NCBI GenBank assembly: GCA_029990175.1
Contig: JARKIP010000011.1
Span: 20,868,001-20,932,000, forward strand
DNA length: 64,000 nt
Reading direction: 5' to 3'
From: Petunia secreta
Taxonomy: Eukaryota > Streptophyta > Magnoliopsida > Solanales > Solanaceae
Below the pieces are notes generated by a model. It saw only the letters and a list, made by a program, of their open reading frames with translations, searched no databases and had not been told where the DNA came from. Below, piece after piece: positions 55,616 to 64,000 of this stretch. The number at the start of each line of letters is the position of its first letter. Within the stretch, counting starts at the first letter, position 1. The position numbers and the translations under genes are program-made.

Positions 55616-57838
55616 CTATTGTTTTGGCCCAACCGGGGCGACTCCACTTTTTAGTGCAACTGAATAGCATTCTCTTGCTACTCGCTGCTCCCCTTTGATT
55701 GATCTAACTCCCCAGGGTGTAGGGAATTTGATCACTTGATGTAGAGTGGAAGGAACAGCCTCCATGGAGTGGATCCATGGCCTTCCGAGGATCACATTGT
55801 AAGCTAGATCCTCGGGCATAACTTGGAACAGCGTCTCCTTGGTAACCCCCTCGGCGAATGTTTTGAGTGTGATCTCACCCAAAGTCTTCTCCGTGGAGTT
55901 GTTGAAGCCAGCTAACACTGTTGACTTGGGAACAACTTCACCCTTCAACCACATCTTCTTAACGGCCCCGTAGCTAATTATGTTAACTGAGCTACCGGGG
56001 TCGATCAAGACTCTTTTGATATCGGAGTCATTGATCCTCAGCATGATGACTAGTGCGTCGTGATGGGGGAACATCATCCCATCACAATCATCGTCATCGA
56101 AAACAATATCTTTGCCCGAGCCTCCAACTCGAGTCCTTTTCTCCATGGTGATGGAGAGCTTAGCGAACTTTTTGGCAGCGGCGAAGTTCACGCCGTTCAC
56201 TTCGGACCCCCCAGTGATGACATTGACTACTCTTTCAGGGGGTGGAGCCCGAGGTGGTTGTCCGTCACCTCGGTTCTTGGAAAAGTTGTCTTTTCCTTTA
56301 TCAGTGAGGAAATCTGCCAAGACTCCTTTCTTCAGTAGGTGAGCCACCTCGAGGCGTAGGGCCTTGCAGTCCTCGGTTCTGTGGCCATAATCCGCATGAA
56401 ATTCACAATGCAGATTCTGGTCCCTTTTGTCCGCCGGGGTTCTCATATCTTTGGGAACTCTTACCCCAGCTGTCCCCTTAACGACGTCGACCAGCTCCGA
56501 GGTCGATATGTTGAAATTATAATCTTGGATCCGGGGAAGATCCTTTCTTGGGACCGAAGCGGAGCTCGAGGGATTTCTTTGGTTCATATTGGTTTGAACC
56601 TTCCCTCCAAGCCTTTGGCTTATATGAGATGTTGGGTATGAGTTACCGGGGTTGTTCCCCAACCTTTGAGTAACATGTTGCCTCGGCGAAGTGTAAGGTT
56701 CATACCTCCCTTTCGAATTATTTCGTGGCGCTTCGGCGCGATTTGAAGTATCACCTCGGTTTTGATAACCTCGGTTTTTGAACTCTGCCTCCTCCAATCT
56801 GATTTTGGAGTAAGCTCTTCTATGTAGATCCTCCCACGTCAGGACCTGATACTGTTGCAACTCTTTGCGCAATTCAGCTGCAGCACCTGAATTGCGACTA
56901 TTGATACCCTTCTCGAAGGCCATGATAGCCAAGGTATCATCCATTCGAGGCAATTCCATGCGTTCGGCGTGGAATCGCTCGAGGAACTCTTTAAGCGGCT
57001 CACCGGAGCGTTGCTTCACTTCACAGATATCCTCCTTCCTCTAGAGGATCTTTTGCGCGCCGGTGTGAGCCTTGACAAAGGCACTGGATAGTTCTTTAAA
57101 CGAGGAGATTGACCCCGCTGGTAAGCACAAATACCACCGAAGGGCACCTTTTTCTAACGAACTACCAAACTTCTTTAAGAATATAGACTCGAGCTGTGTG
57201 GATGTCAAGTCGTTACTCTTCACCATGGACATGTATTCCCTAATATGCTCCTTGGGGTCAGTTGTCCCATCATACTTTTTAAGGAATGTGAGTTTGAAAC
57301 CCACAGGAGTTGGGGCTGGAGCAGCTTCGGGCTTATAAGGCTGCTCCCTATATTGCTCGATGTCGAGGTCATCTTCCTCCTTGCTTATCCCCGGTACGCC
57401 TTCAAGACGTTTTTCCACGCGCGCCTCGATACGCGCCTCAATTTCTCTACTCATTCTTTCAACGTCGACCGAAGATGTTGTTTCAGCCACGGTGGGAAAC
57501 GTCCCGAAGTGTGGCGATGTAGTTGGGTTATTCCCCGAGCCCCCAGACGTGGCTCCATTGTGAGGTCCCCCTGTTGTCGCGCCCAGAGGAACGAAAGGCG
57601 GGGTGCCTCCAGCAGGAGCCGAGGGCTGGGCGCTGTTTGGGGCAGCGCTATTTCTCGCTTCCAACGAAGCGCGAAGCTCAGCGTTGATACTAGCCTGCTC
57701 ATCCTGCTTACTTTGGAGAGCCCGTAGTGTGGTGACAACATACATTTGAAACTCTTCAGTTGTCATCGGGGTGAGGGGCTGTTGGCTTGTCGAAGCGTCA
57801 GCCCAATCGTTGTTACCATCGTTGTTGTTATCAGCCAT
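55616..57838 (-). pseudogene. Tat gag and protease, one internal amber; ends at a CARYYA-context amber
   Basis: The start at 57838 gives MADNNNDGNNDWADASTS. The gag core has FKLTFLKKYDGTTDPKEHI and ALRWYLCLPAGSI. An amber (57043-57041, after AQKIL) interrupts the frame, which then resumes in the same phase with VKQRSGEPLKEFLERFH. A Cys/His cluster (CEFHADYGHRTEDC) is followed by the aspartic protease (VLIDPGSSVNIIS; VILGRPWIHSMEAVPSTLHQ). The frame ends GPKQ followed by TAG at 55618-55616, and the next codons are CAA CTA. UAG followed by CARYYA is the known leaky context in plants, and the RT frame continues in phase. The first amber looks like a mutation, while the second may be a genuine recoding site. 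Confidence 0.85.
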
Positions 57839-57907
57839 AACGTTGGATCACAAATTCCTTTGACAAAAACGGATTTTGAACTTTGGAACAAAGCGTTACT
57901 GCTTATA

Positions 57908-57926
57908 TCCCCACAGACGACGTCAA
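57908..57926 (-). other. Primer-binding site of the Tat element
   Basis: On the minus strand TTGACGTCGTCTGTGGGGA follows the LTR after two bases. It resembles the TGGCGCCGTCTGTGGG-type primer site common in plant gypsy elements but with changes at the 5' side. I do not assign the tRNA. Confidence 0.6.
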
Positions 57927-57928
57927 TT

Positions 57929-58487
57929 TGTATGGGCCTAAATCAGTTTAGGTACACAAATCGAATTTCGGATTCTAATATAAACAGATCTTTGTATCAA
58001 AGCTTGAATAAACGTATGAAAATGGACGTAAATGCGTAAAAGTAACTTGATTTCAATATGTGAACGCTGAGTACAAATTTGGGCAGAATTTCGGTATATA
58101 TTTCTAAATACCAATTACATAAAATGAAATACTATTTATAGGTATAAGCTTTGCCCACGATCTCCACTATCTGCTACCATGTTGTCCCACGATCTTGGTG
58201 TGTAGTGGCTGAGCTAGTGGGGTGAAGTAGTGGGCTGCAAAGCCGCTTGAACCGAGGGGATCCACCGAGGTGAGAGCTGACGACCTCGGTGGCTTGGCCC
58301 TGTTGCTTGACCGAGGTGAAGGTTACCGAAGCTCAGCTCACGGCTCGCCTTCGGTGACGCATCCTCGGTTTCAAGGCCTCGGCGACTTGCTCAATCGCTT
58401 CGGCAGCTGTTTAGTTGTGACGTGTTCGGTCGTCTAAGATTTACGTGACCGGGGCAAATCGCCGTGGGTCGATTTTTACCCAATACA
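57929..58487 (-). repeat. 5' LTR of the Tat element
   Basis: 559 bp, the partner of 47905-48461. It is followed by the ACACT target duplication. Confidence 0.95.
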
Positions 58488-58492
58488 ACACT

Positions 58493-59300
58493 TATAGTCT
58501 GTTTGATATTGCTTCTCCAAAGCTAAAAGTGATTTTTTTTTTCAAGAAAAGTACTTTTTTTAAGAATTTTGAGGTGTTTGGCAACGAAGAAAAAGTACTT
58601 TTAGATAGAAGCAAAAGCAATTTTTCTGCTGTTGGGGAGAAGCTACAAATATCGCAGAAGCAGTTTATTAGTAATTTTTTCAATACAAAAATATCCTTAC
58701 TGAAAATTTATATTTACTAAATTATCCCTCATTGATTAACCATATCTCTCTCTAAATAAAACTATATTTCTCTTTTTCCTTTTTTTTTAACTACTATATA
58801 CTTTTATAAATCTTATTCCTCTTAGGACTAGTTTTTATTTCTAGTTATTTCTATCAACCGTACATAGGATCTCCTATTCTTTAACTCATTTTTTAAAAGT
58901 AAGTAATTACTAGAAATTTTTAATTCCATTATCACTTCGATTTAACTATATTTTATATTTTTCAATAGCATAAATTTATATATTTTACTTTGTGTTTTAC
59001 ATTTTAGCTAAATAATTCTTTTAATTAAAGTCTTGTATAATAAATATTTAAAATTGTATTTTTATTTATATTAATCCAAATGTAAAATGAATTTGGATGT
59101 CCTTTTCGTAATTTAACACTCAAAAGTACTTTTCGTAAAGATTAGCCAAACATAAATTATTTATCAAAAGTACTTCTCCAATGAGTTGTCCAAACACAAA
59201 TTGTTTACTATGTAAAAGTACTTTTTTGAAAAGTACTTATGCTAAAAGTACTTCTCAAATTAAGTAGATTTTTGCAGCAAACCCAAACAGGCTCTTAATC
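58493..59300. mobile_element. Probable hAT-type MITE with AAGTACTTTT repeats
   Basis: The left end AGTCTGTTTGATATTGCTTC and the right end GCAAACCCAAACAGGCTC are inverted relatives, and AAAAGTACTT occurs many times inside in both orientations. TTAATCAC follows the right end. The same TTAATCAC stands just left of the Tat insertion (47894-47901), so the Tat element apparently landed a few bases from this MITE's end. Exact limits are unsure. Confidence 0.5.
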
Positions 59301-59360
59301 ACTTCTCATTTATTGGTTTGGTGTAAAGATTTAGTGCAAATTTTTTTTACCTATATAATA

Positions 59361-59546
59361 TTTCATCTATTCCAAAAAGAATTACTATACAATTTTTTTA
59401 TTAGTATTTTAAAAAAAGGCTGCAATTCTAAATATAAAATAATTTAAGTTGAACTTTTTTCATTCATGAGATGATTTATAGTCATACAAAATCTAAAAAT
59501 GAAGATTTGAGGTCAAACTATATCATTCTTTGTAGAATGGAGCGAG
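59361..59546. mobile_element. Stowaway-type MITE (diverged)
   Basis: It starts TTTCATCTATTCCAAAAAGA and ends with the inverted TCTTTGTAGAATGGAGCGAG, flanked by TA at 59359-59360 and 59547-59548. It is 186 bp long. Confidence 0.65.
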
Positions 59547-59845
59547 TACATTTAAACATAATAAGTACTTAATAACTAATGTATAAAATAATTCTTGAAT
59601 TTATTTTTAATAATTTATTTTAAAGACCAAGTACGATATACACACATTTTATAATTAATCAATAGTACTTATTAATTATATCCTCCATTTTTCACATATA
59701 TAAATCACTTTAATTTTAGATTTCAATAAACTTACGGGATTGGGGTAAGAATATATAATTCTTGAATGTACATAGTACTACTAATTTGGTTGGAACAACA
59801 ATGTCACAAAAATCCAAAAAGAAGAAAAAAAGGAAAAAATAGAAA

Positions 59846-59855
59846 ATGTCGACAG
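59846..59855. promoter_or_regulatory. Zinc-deficiency response element (ZDRE), one mismatch
   Basis: ATGTCGACAG matches the ZDRE consensus RTGTCGACAY except at the last base. It lies 305 bp before the proposed ATG and 77 bp before a perfect copy. Confidence 0.65.
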
Positions 59856-59922
59856 AGTGTAGCTCATTCTCTTCAAAAACAAGCAACTGTTCCAAAGTCT
59901 TCTCTTGTTTTGTTTACTAATA

Positions 59923-59932
59923 ATGTCGACAT
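59923..59932. promoter_or_regulatory. Zinc-deficiency response element (ZDRE), perfect
   Basis: ATGTCGACAT is a perfect palindromic match to RTGTCGACAY, the site bound by the bZIP19/bZIP23 zinc sensors upstream of ZIP genes in Arabidopsis. It lies 113 bp before the TATA box. With the copy at 59846 it forms a pair, as reported for ZIP4-type promoters. It predicts induction under zinc shortage. Confidence 0.85.
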
Positions 59933-60044
59933 CTTCTCTCTCTGTATCTTCCTTTTCATTTTCTCCTCATCTATCCCTCTATTTCTTTCCTTCTTTATTA
60001 TCCTTTATTAGTGATTTTGGATAAAAGGGGTTGTCCAAGACCTA

Positions 60045-60052
60045 TATATAAA
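60045..60052 (+). promoter_or_regulatory. TATA box of the ZIP gene
   Basis: TATATAAA lies 108 bp before the proposed ATG, which puts transcription start near 60080 and leaves a short 5' leader. Confidence 0.6.
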
Positions 60053-60159
60053 GAGAGATTTGTGTATTGTACTATGCTTTCTCTGTTTATGTGAACTGAT
60101 ATTACATAATTGAAACAGAAACAAATTCCCTCTCTTTTTTAGCACTTTGCACATATCCC

Positions 60160-63018
60160 ATGTCATTCATTGAGGTGCGTCCATTACTGCCCCCACACCC
60201 CCCTTTGCTTTTTATTCTCTATTCCTATTCTTGAAAGTTGTGTAATTTTATTCTATTTTTTGTTATTTACAGGATCTCTTCCCTTTCTTTTTTATGGACC
60301 ATATTAGAGACAAGACTGGAGCTTTCTCAGGTTAGTACTATTTTGAAAATCAATTTTTTTTCTTTACTGGTATTAGGGAAATGAAATAAAAATTGAATTT
60401 TTAATTATGGGTTTTGCTTGTTTTGGTCTATTGATGGAGAATTCCCCAAAAAAATTGATTCTTTAATTTACTTTTTTGATCTTTCAATTTGCTACTACTA
60501 TATGTTAAGTGAATGTCTTATCAAGTAAGGACAGCGAGTGCACGAAGCGTCCTGCATTCATGCCGGGTTCGGGGAAGTACCCCATGGGGTAATGATGTAC
60601 GCAGCATATCCTAATGCAAGTATCAGTGGCGGTTTCCACGGCTCGAACCTCACTGAATGTCTTATCCAGTGATTTGTATTATTACTGTTTTGATTTTAAA
60701 TTTTGTTTATTTGTTTAGTGTAGTCTATTAGTTCATTTTCTTGAGTCTTATGATGAAGCTGGACATTCATATAGGTGTTAAGTGGTTGTTAGTCTTGAAA
60801 TTGAGTATTTGGATGGCTTCTCCTTTGCACTGGATATGCTTTTATGGAATGTTAGAGGTATAAGTATAGAATTTGAATTGGTTATAAAAGGTCTGGTGTT
60901 GTAAAGAATTTCATGTTCCATGTCAAAATATGTTGAAATTTGCTTATTCAATGGTTGGGAATCCCGCTGTACGAAGCATACTATCCGGGGAAGGGCTGCA
61001 CCCCATAGGAAGTCTTGCGGTGTTATTTGAAGGAATAGAACAGAAAGTGATAATTGATACTTTGTTCTTCATTGGTTAATCCTTAATTATGTGGAAAATT
61101 GAAATTATTCTGATACTTTGTTACTGTTCTTTTGGTCCAAACAGATACCCTCATGTTGAAACTTCATCAATCTGTTTCCAATATTGCCTGTAGTGGTGCT
61201 GATGAAGAAATGGAATGCCGAGACACCTCGGCTGCTCTCACCCTTAAATTGGTCGCTATCTCTGCCATCCTAATAGCTGGTGTTTTCGGAGTTTCCATCC
61301 CATTAGTTGGCAAGAAGCGCCGGTTCCTGCGAACTGACTCTAATCTCTTTGTTGCTGCTAAAGCTTTTGCTGCTGGTGTCATCCTTGCCACGGGCTTTGT
61401 CCACATGCTACCAGGTGCCACTTCATCACTAACTAATCCTTGTCTTCCAAAAGTTCCATGGTTGAAATTCCCTTTTGCTGGTTTTATCGCCATGATGGCT
61501 GCATTGGCTACCTTGGTGGTTGACTTTGTTGGGACTCAGTATTATGAGAGGAAACAGGAGAAACAAAGCCAACAAAATCGCACTGATGCAGCGGACTTGT
61601 TGCCAGAATCTGCTATTGTACCGGTTGAGCCAAAGTCGAGGCATGATAAATTGTTTGGTGAAGAAGAAGGTGGTGCAATACACATTGTGGGGATGCATGC
61701 GCATGCAGCTCATCACAGACATAGCCATTCACATGATCAAGGAGCCTGTGAAGGGCAAGTGAGTGGGCATTCCCATGGTCATTCTCACTCCCATAGCTTT
61801 GGCGGCGGGGATGAGGAAGGTGGAGTGAGGCATGTTGTTGTTTCTCAGGTAATTTTACTAGCATTATTTCACATGTTATAGGCATTTCTATGTGCTTCTT
61901 GGTTTAAGTTCGTGGTGGTTTGAATTGGGTATCCTAAATGTTACTAGCATATATGAGAGAGAATCTGGACTTTATATTATATCATGCCGCTAAACAATGA
62001 CTTGAGTTCTCAATGGTTTTACCAAATTTACAAGTACTTAAAGGTTTTTGCGGAATTGATACAGAGAGTTCATACCACCTGGTTCAACTAATCACAAGGT
62101 TGATTGCAACTTTTATAAGCCTCTGATTCCTTTAGTTTTGACGTCGGTAACAATACAGTTTCATTGTTTTCGAGGTTTAGTTAGGTACCTAAAGTTTGTT
62201 AGCCATCCCTTACTTACCCTTTTCTCAAAAAAAGTTTGCTTCCTTGGTCCATCAGATGCGCATCATTAGATATTATGGTGTGGTGTGCGTCCGGTTGTTC
62301 AACAGAATGGTTTACGTATTAACATATCATGGTTGTGCATGGTATATCGTAATGACAAATTTCTTGGATCCGTAATATATTGTAAAGACTTGTTACTCTT
62401 TGTGAATAGGCAAACAAGCAAACAATTTCATCAAGTGTTAGTATGGAACTGTGACTTTTCTCAACGTTTGATTTGTTCTTTGTCAAGACACATTATGTTT
62501 GTTTATACCTGTCAGTTTGATAGTGAACGCTCGGTCATTGTGACAAATCCTTTTTACCGCAGGTTCTGGAGCTGGGAATAGTATCACATTCTATTATAAT
62601 AGGCATATCGTTGGGTGTTTCAGAAAGTCCATGTACAATAAGACCCTTGCTCGTGGCCTTGTCGTTCCACCAGTTCTTTGAAGGTTTTGCATTAGGGGGT
62701 TGCATCTCACAGGCACAATTCAATTCTCTTCGTTCCACTGTAATGGCAACATGTTTCGCCATTACAACCCCCTTGGGGATTGCTATAGGGATTGCAGCTT
62801 CTTCATCTTACAATCCACATAGCCCGAGAGCTCTGGTGGTGGAAGGGATCCTAAACTCTATATCTGCTGGAATTCTAGTCTACATGGCTTTAGTAGACCT
62901 AATTGCTGCAGATTTCTTGAGTAAGAGAATGAGCTGCAATACTAGGCTTCAAATAGCATCTTATTTTGCACTCTTCCTAGGATCTGGACTCATGTCCCTT
63001 CTTGCAATATGGGCATGA
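60160..63018 (+). CDS. ZIP4: ZIP-family zinc/iron transporter, ZIP4/IRT3-like
   Basis: Exons 60160-60174, 60273-60330, 61145-61848 and 62563-63018 join in frame through GT/AG introns to give 410 residues. The first coding exon is only 15 nt; Met13 (60294) is an alternative start giving 398 residues. Three membrane segments lie at about 57-79, 93-112 and 135-155. A long His-rich cytosolic loop (HAHAAHHRHSHSHD, HSHGHSHSHS; about 200-245) follows, then membrane segments 4-8 with the metal-site residues His268-Ser269 (IVSHSIIIG) and His295/Glu299 (FHQFFEG). It ends SLLAIWA. ZIP proteins import zinc and other divalent metals, usually across the plasma membrane. The motifs place it nearest the ZIP4/IRT3 group. 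It is intact and the only clear host gene in the window. Two upstream ZDREs imply regulation by zinc supply. Confidence 0.95.
60525..60660 (-). mobile_element. tRNA-derived SINE relic (Au-like) in ZIP intron 2
   Basis: The plus strand shows, in order, GTGCACGAAGC, GGGTTCGGGGAAGTACCCC, TGTACGCAGC and TTTCCACGGCTCGAACC. Read in reverse this is an Au-type SINE, with the promoter box B (GGTTCGAGCCGTGG-like) near its 5' end. It is inserted antisense to the gene inside the 814-bp intron at 60331-61144. A shorter related fragment (CCGGGGAAGGGCTGCACCCC) lies at 60986-61005. Confidence 0.6.
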
Positions 63019-63516
63019 TGATTTTATGTTTATTTAGATGCATGTAATTTTTTGTATTTGTATTTTGTTATCCCACAAAATCAGCCATAAAGAAATTTAA
63101 CCCCAAAAAAAATTTACCATTGTTTTTTTTCCCTTCTAATATTACTTTTTCTCATCCTGGGGAGGATGTTGTTGTTGGCTGGTGGAAGGGTGCTTATGTA
63201 TTAGGTATGGCACCCTGGTAGTAGGGTTGAAGATCAAGTTGCAAACAGAATGAATAGAACTCTTTTCTATGTTGTATTAAAGTTTTCCTTGTTTTGAGAT
63301 GTAATTATATGATTATGTTCTTCAGAGGCAACTCCAGCTTGGGAATAATTACTCTGTATTCAACATTTATTTTGAGGTACGATATAATCTTTCAACACAT
63401 TAATATCGCCTTTTACCTAAGGTTTGTAATAGGAACAAAGGTAACATCAACTAAAATAAATGAAGAACTGATTGTTAATAAAGAGACACAAGCATCTCGT
63501 ATCCCATAGAATAGTT
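63019..63516. other. 3' untranslated and downstream region of the ZIP gene
   Basis: T-rich sequence without coding potential. No canonical AATAAA signal is seen close to the stop, and the poly(A) site is probably within about 300 bp. The open frame at 63294-63509 has no recognisable feature. Confidence 0.4.
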
Positions 63517-63791
63517 TGTCTGCATTAAGAATAGATAATACAACCTTCCTACACAATATTAGGGTCTTTATTATATAATAGGCTGACCCATAACTACTTA
63601 ATAACTATTAGGATAAGGACTAATAACTTCTAATAACCATCAGAAACTGCCTACATAACTACTAATAACAGAAAAAAAACTTCCTAATCCTCCAGATGTG
63701 AGAATTCTAGAAACTGATTCTTATCTTCTTTCATATTACTTTGCTACTTTCTTCTTGAATAGGTGTGAACAATAGGTGGCTTATCAGTACA
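63517..63791 (-). repeat. Putative 3' LTR of a chromovirus (approximate limits)
   Basis: On the minus strand it starts TGTACTGATAAGCCACC directly after a purine tract CAGGAGGGG, the usual arrangement at a 3' LTR. A CA end near 63517 (AATGCAGACA) would give about 275 bp. A TATTATATAATA stretch inside could be its TATA region. The other LTR lies outside the window, so the outer limit is a guess. Confidence 0.5.
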
Positions 63792-64000
63792 CCCCTCCTG
63801 GAAAAACGACTTGTCCTCGAGGCGAAAATCAAGGAATTGTGCAGCTAGCAAGTCATAAATTTCCGAACTTGCTTTTTCAAGAGGTCTACCAACCCACTGA
63901 ATCAATAACTCAAGTTGAGGATTCGATGTTGGTGATCTCCAATGATGGTCCAGAACCTTTGCAGGTGAAAGAATGAGCTCGCCCTCATCATTTAATAGTA
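63792..64000 (-). pseudogene. Chromovirus pol C-terminus with chromodomain (partial)
   Basis: The minus-strand frame from the right edge reads NDEGELILSPAKVLDHHW, then LELLIQWVGRPLEKASSEIY and DLLAAQFLDFRLEDKSFFQE. This is the chromodomain at the end of a chromovirus integrase, normally used to target chromatin. The tryptophan expected in the EASWED motif is replaced (KASSEI). The frame runs through the purine tract into the LTR before a stop near 63744, so the normal stop has been lost or never lay here. The rest of pol is outside the window. Confidence 0.7.

Larger units (their letters stand above)
47905..58487 (-). mobile_element. Tat-lineage Ty3/gypsy retrotransposon with antisense gene
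   Basis: The LTRs lie at 47905-48461 and 57929-58487 and the target duplication ACACT is perfect (47900-47904 and 58488-58492). On the minus strand gag, protease, reverse transcriptase, RNase H, a second archaeal-type RNase H and integrase occupy one frame from 57838 to 52304, interrupted only by three stop codons. The extra RNase H after the normal one identifies the Tat lineage. Between integrase and the 3' LTR, 3.8 kb holds a multi-exon gene on the opposite strand. Extra and antisense genes have been described in Tat-type elements. The two LTRs differ by four substitutions and a 2-bp indel, so the insertion is fairly recent. Confidence 0.95.

Noticed and set aside
57041..57043. Amber after the gag core of the Tat element as a second recoding site
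   Set aside because: The following codons are AGG AAG, not CARYYA, and the stop falls inside a conserved gag domain. A point mutation is the simpler reading.
48500..58000. Possibility that the RT-bearing element is an endogenous pararetrovirus
   Set aside because: LTRs, a target duplication, integrase and a second RNase H are present, and no movement or coat protein was seen. It is an LTR retrotransposon.
1..64000. CRISPR arrays, tRNA genes, rRNA genes
   Set aside because: No regularly spaced repeat array and no complete tRNA or rRNA structure was seen. The only tRNA-like sequences are primer-binding sites and SINE boxes.

Overview
The window is nuclear DNA of a flowering plant, most likely a Solanaceae dicot (Nicotiana-like; inferred from the AT-rich background, an Au-type SINE relic, the LINE type and the ZIP4/IRT3-type transporter). 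It is dominated by transposable elements. I recognise only one ordinary host gene, a ZIP-family metal transporter at about 60.1-63.0 kb. There is no sign of bacterial, organellar or CRISPR content.

Layout. 1-4847: an Athila-like Ty3/gypsy element on the minus strand carrying only gag and protease, cut off by the left edge. 4848-8369: the 5' part of a decayed LINE (minus). 9780-11290: the zinc-binding and RNase H 3' part of a LINE (minus). 11.3-15.5 kb: AT-rich spacer with two Stowaway MITEs and one Tourist-like MITE. 15566-21191: a complete Mutator-like element (MULE-1) with 121-bp TIRs and a perfect 9-bp target duplication. It carries a near-intact mudrA-type transposase gene (+) and a convergent small GRF zinc-finger gene (-). 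About 22250-34891: a second, older MULE (MULE-2) in the opposite orientation, again with mudrA facing a convergent GRF-type gene. It is split by a complete 6.8-kb Athila-like gag-protease element (26511-33269). 34.9-40.1 kb: spacer with further MITEs. 40164-46620: a small non-autonomous MULE interrupted by a 5.6-kb Ty1/copia element whose two 751-bp LTRs look identical. 47905-58487: a Tat-lineage Ty3/gypsy element (minus) with gag, protease, RT, dual RNase H and integrase, plus a large intron-containing gene on the opposite strand that has its own promoter. 58.5-59.6 kb: MITEs. 59.8-63.3 kb: the ZIP gene, with two zinc-deficiency response elements upstream. 63517-64000: the 3' LTR and chromodomain end of a chromovirus running off the right edge.

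How the parts relate. The insertions give a relative chronology: the gypsy element entered MULE-2, the copia element entered a small MULE, and the Tat element landed at the edge of a MITE. The most interesting biology is (i) the repeated pairing of a MULE transposase with a convergent GRF zinc-finger gene, (ii) the Tat element's antisense gene with ACGT-type promoter elements, and the amber codon between its protease and RT that lies in a CARYYA readthrough context, and (iii) the ZDRE-bearing ZIP gene with a 15-nt first coding exon.
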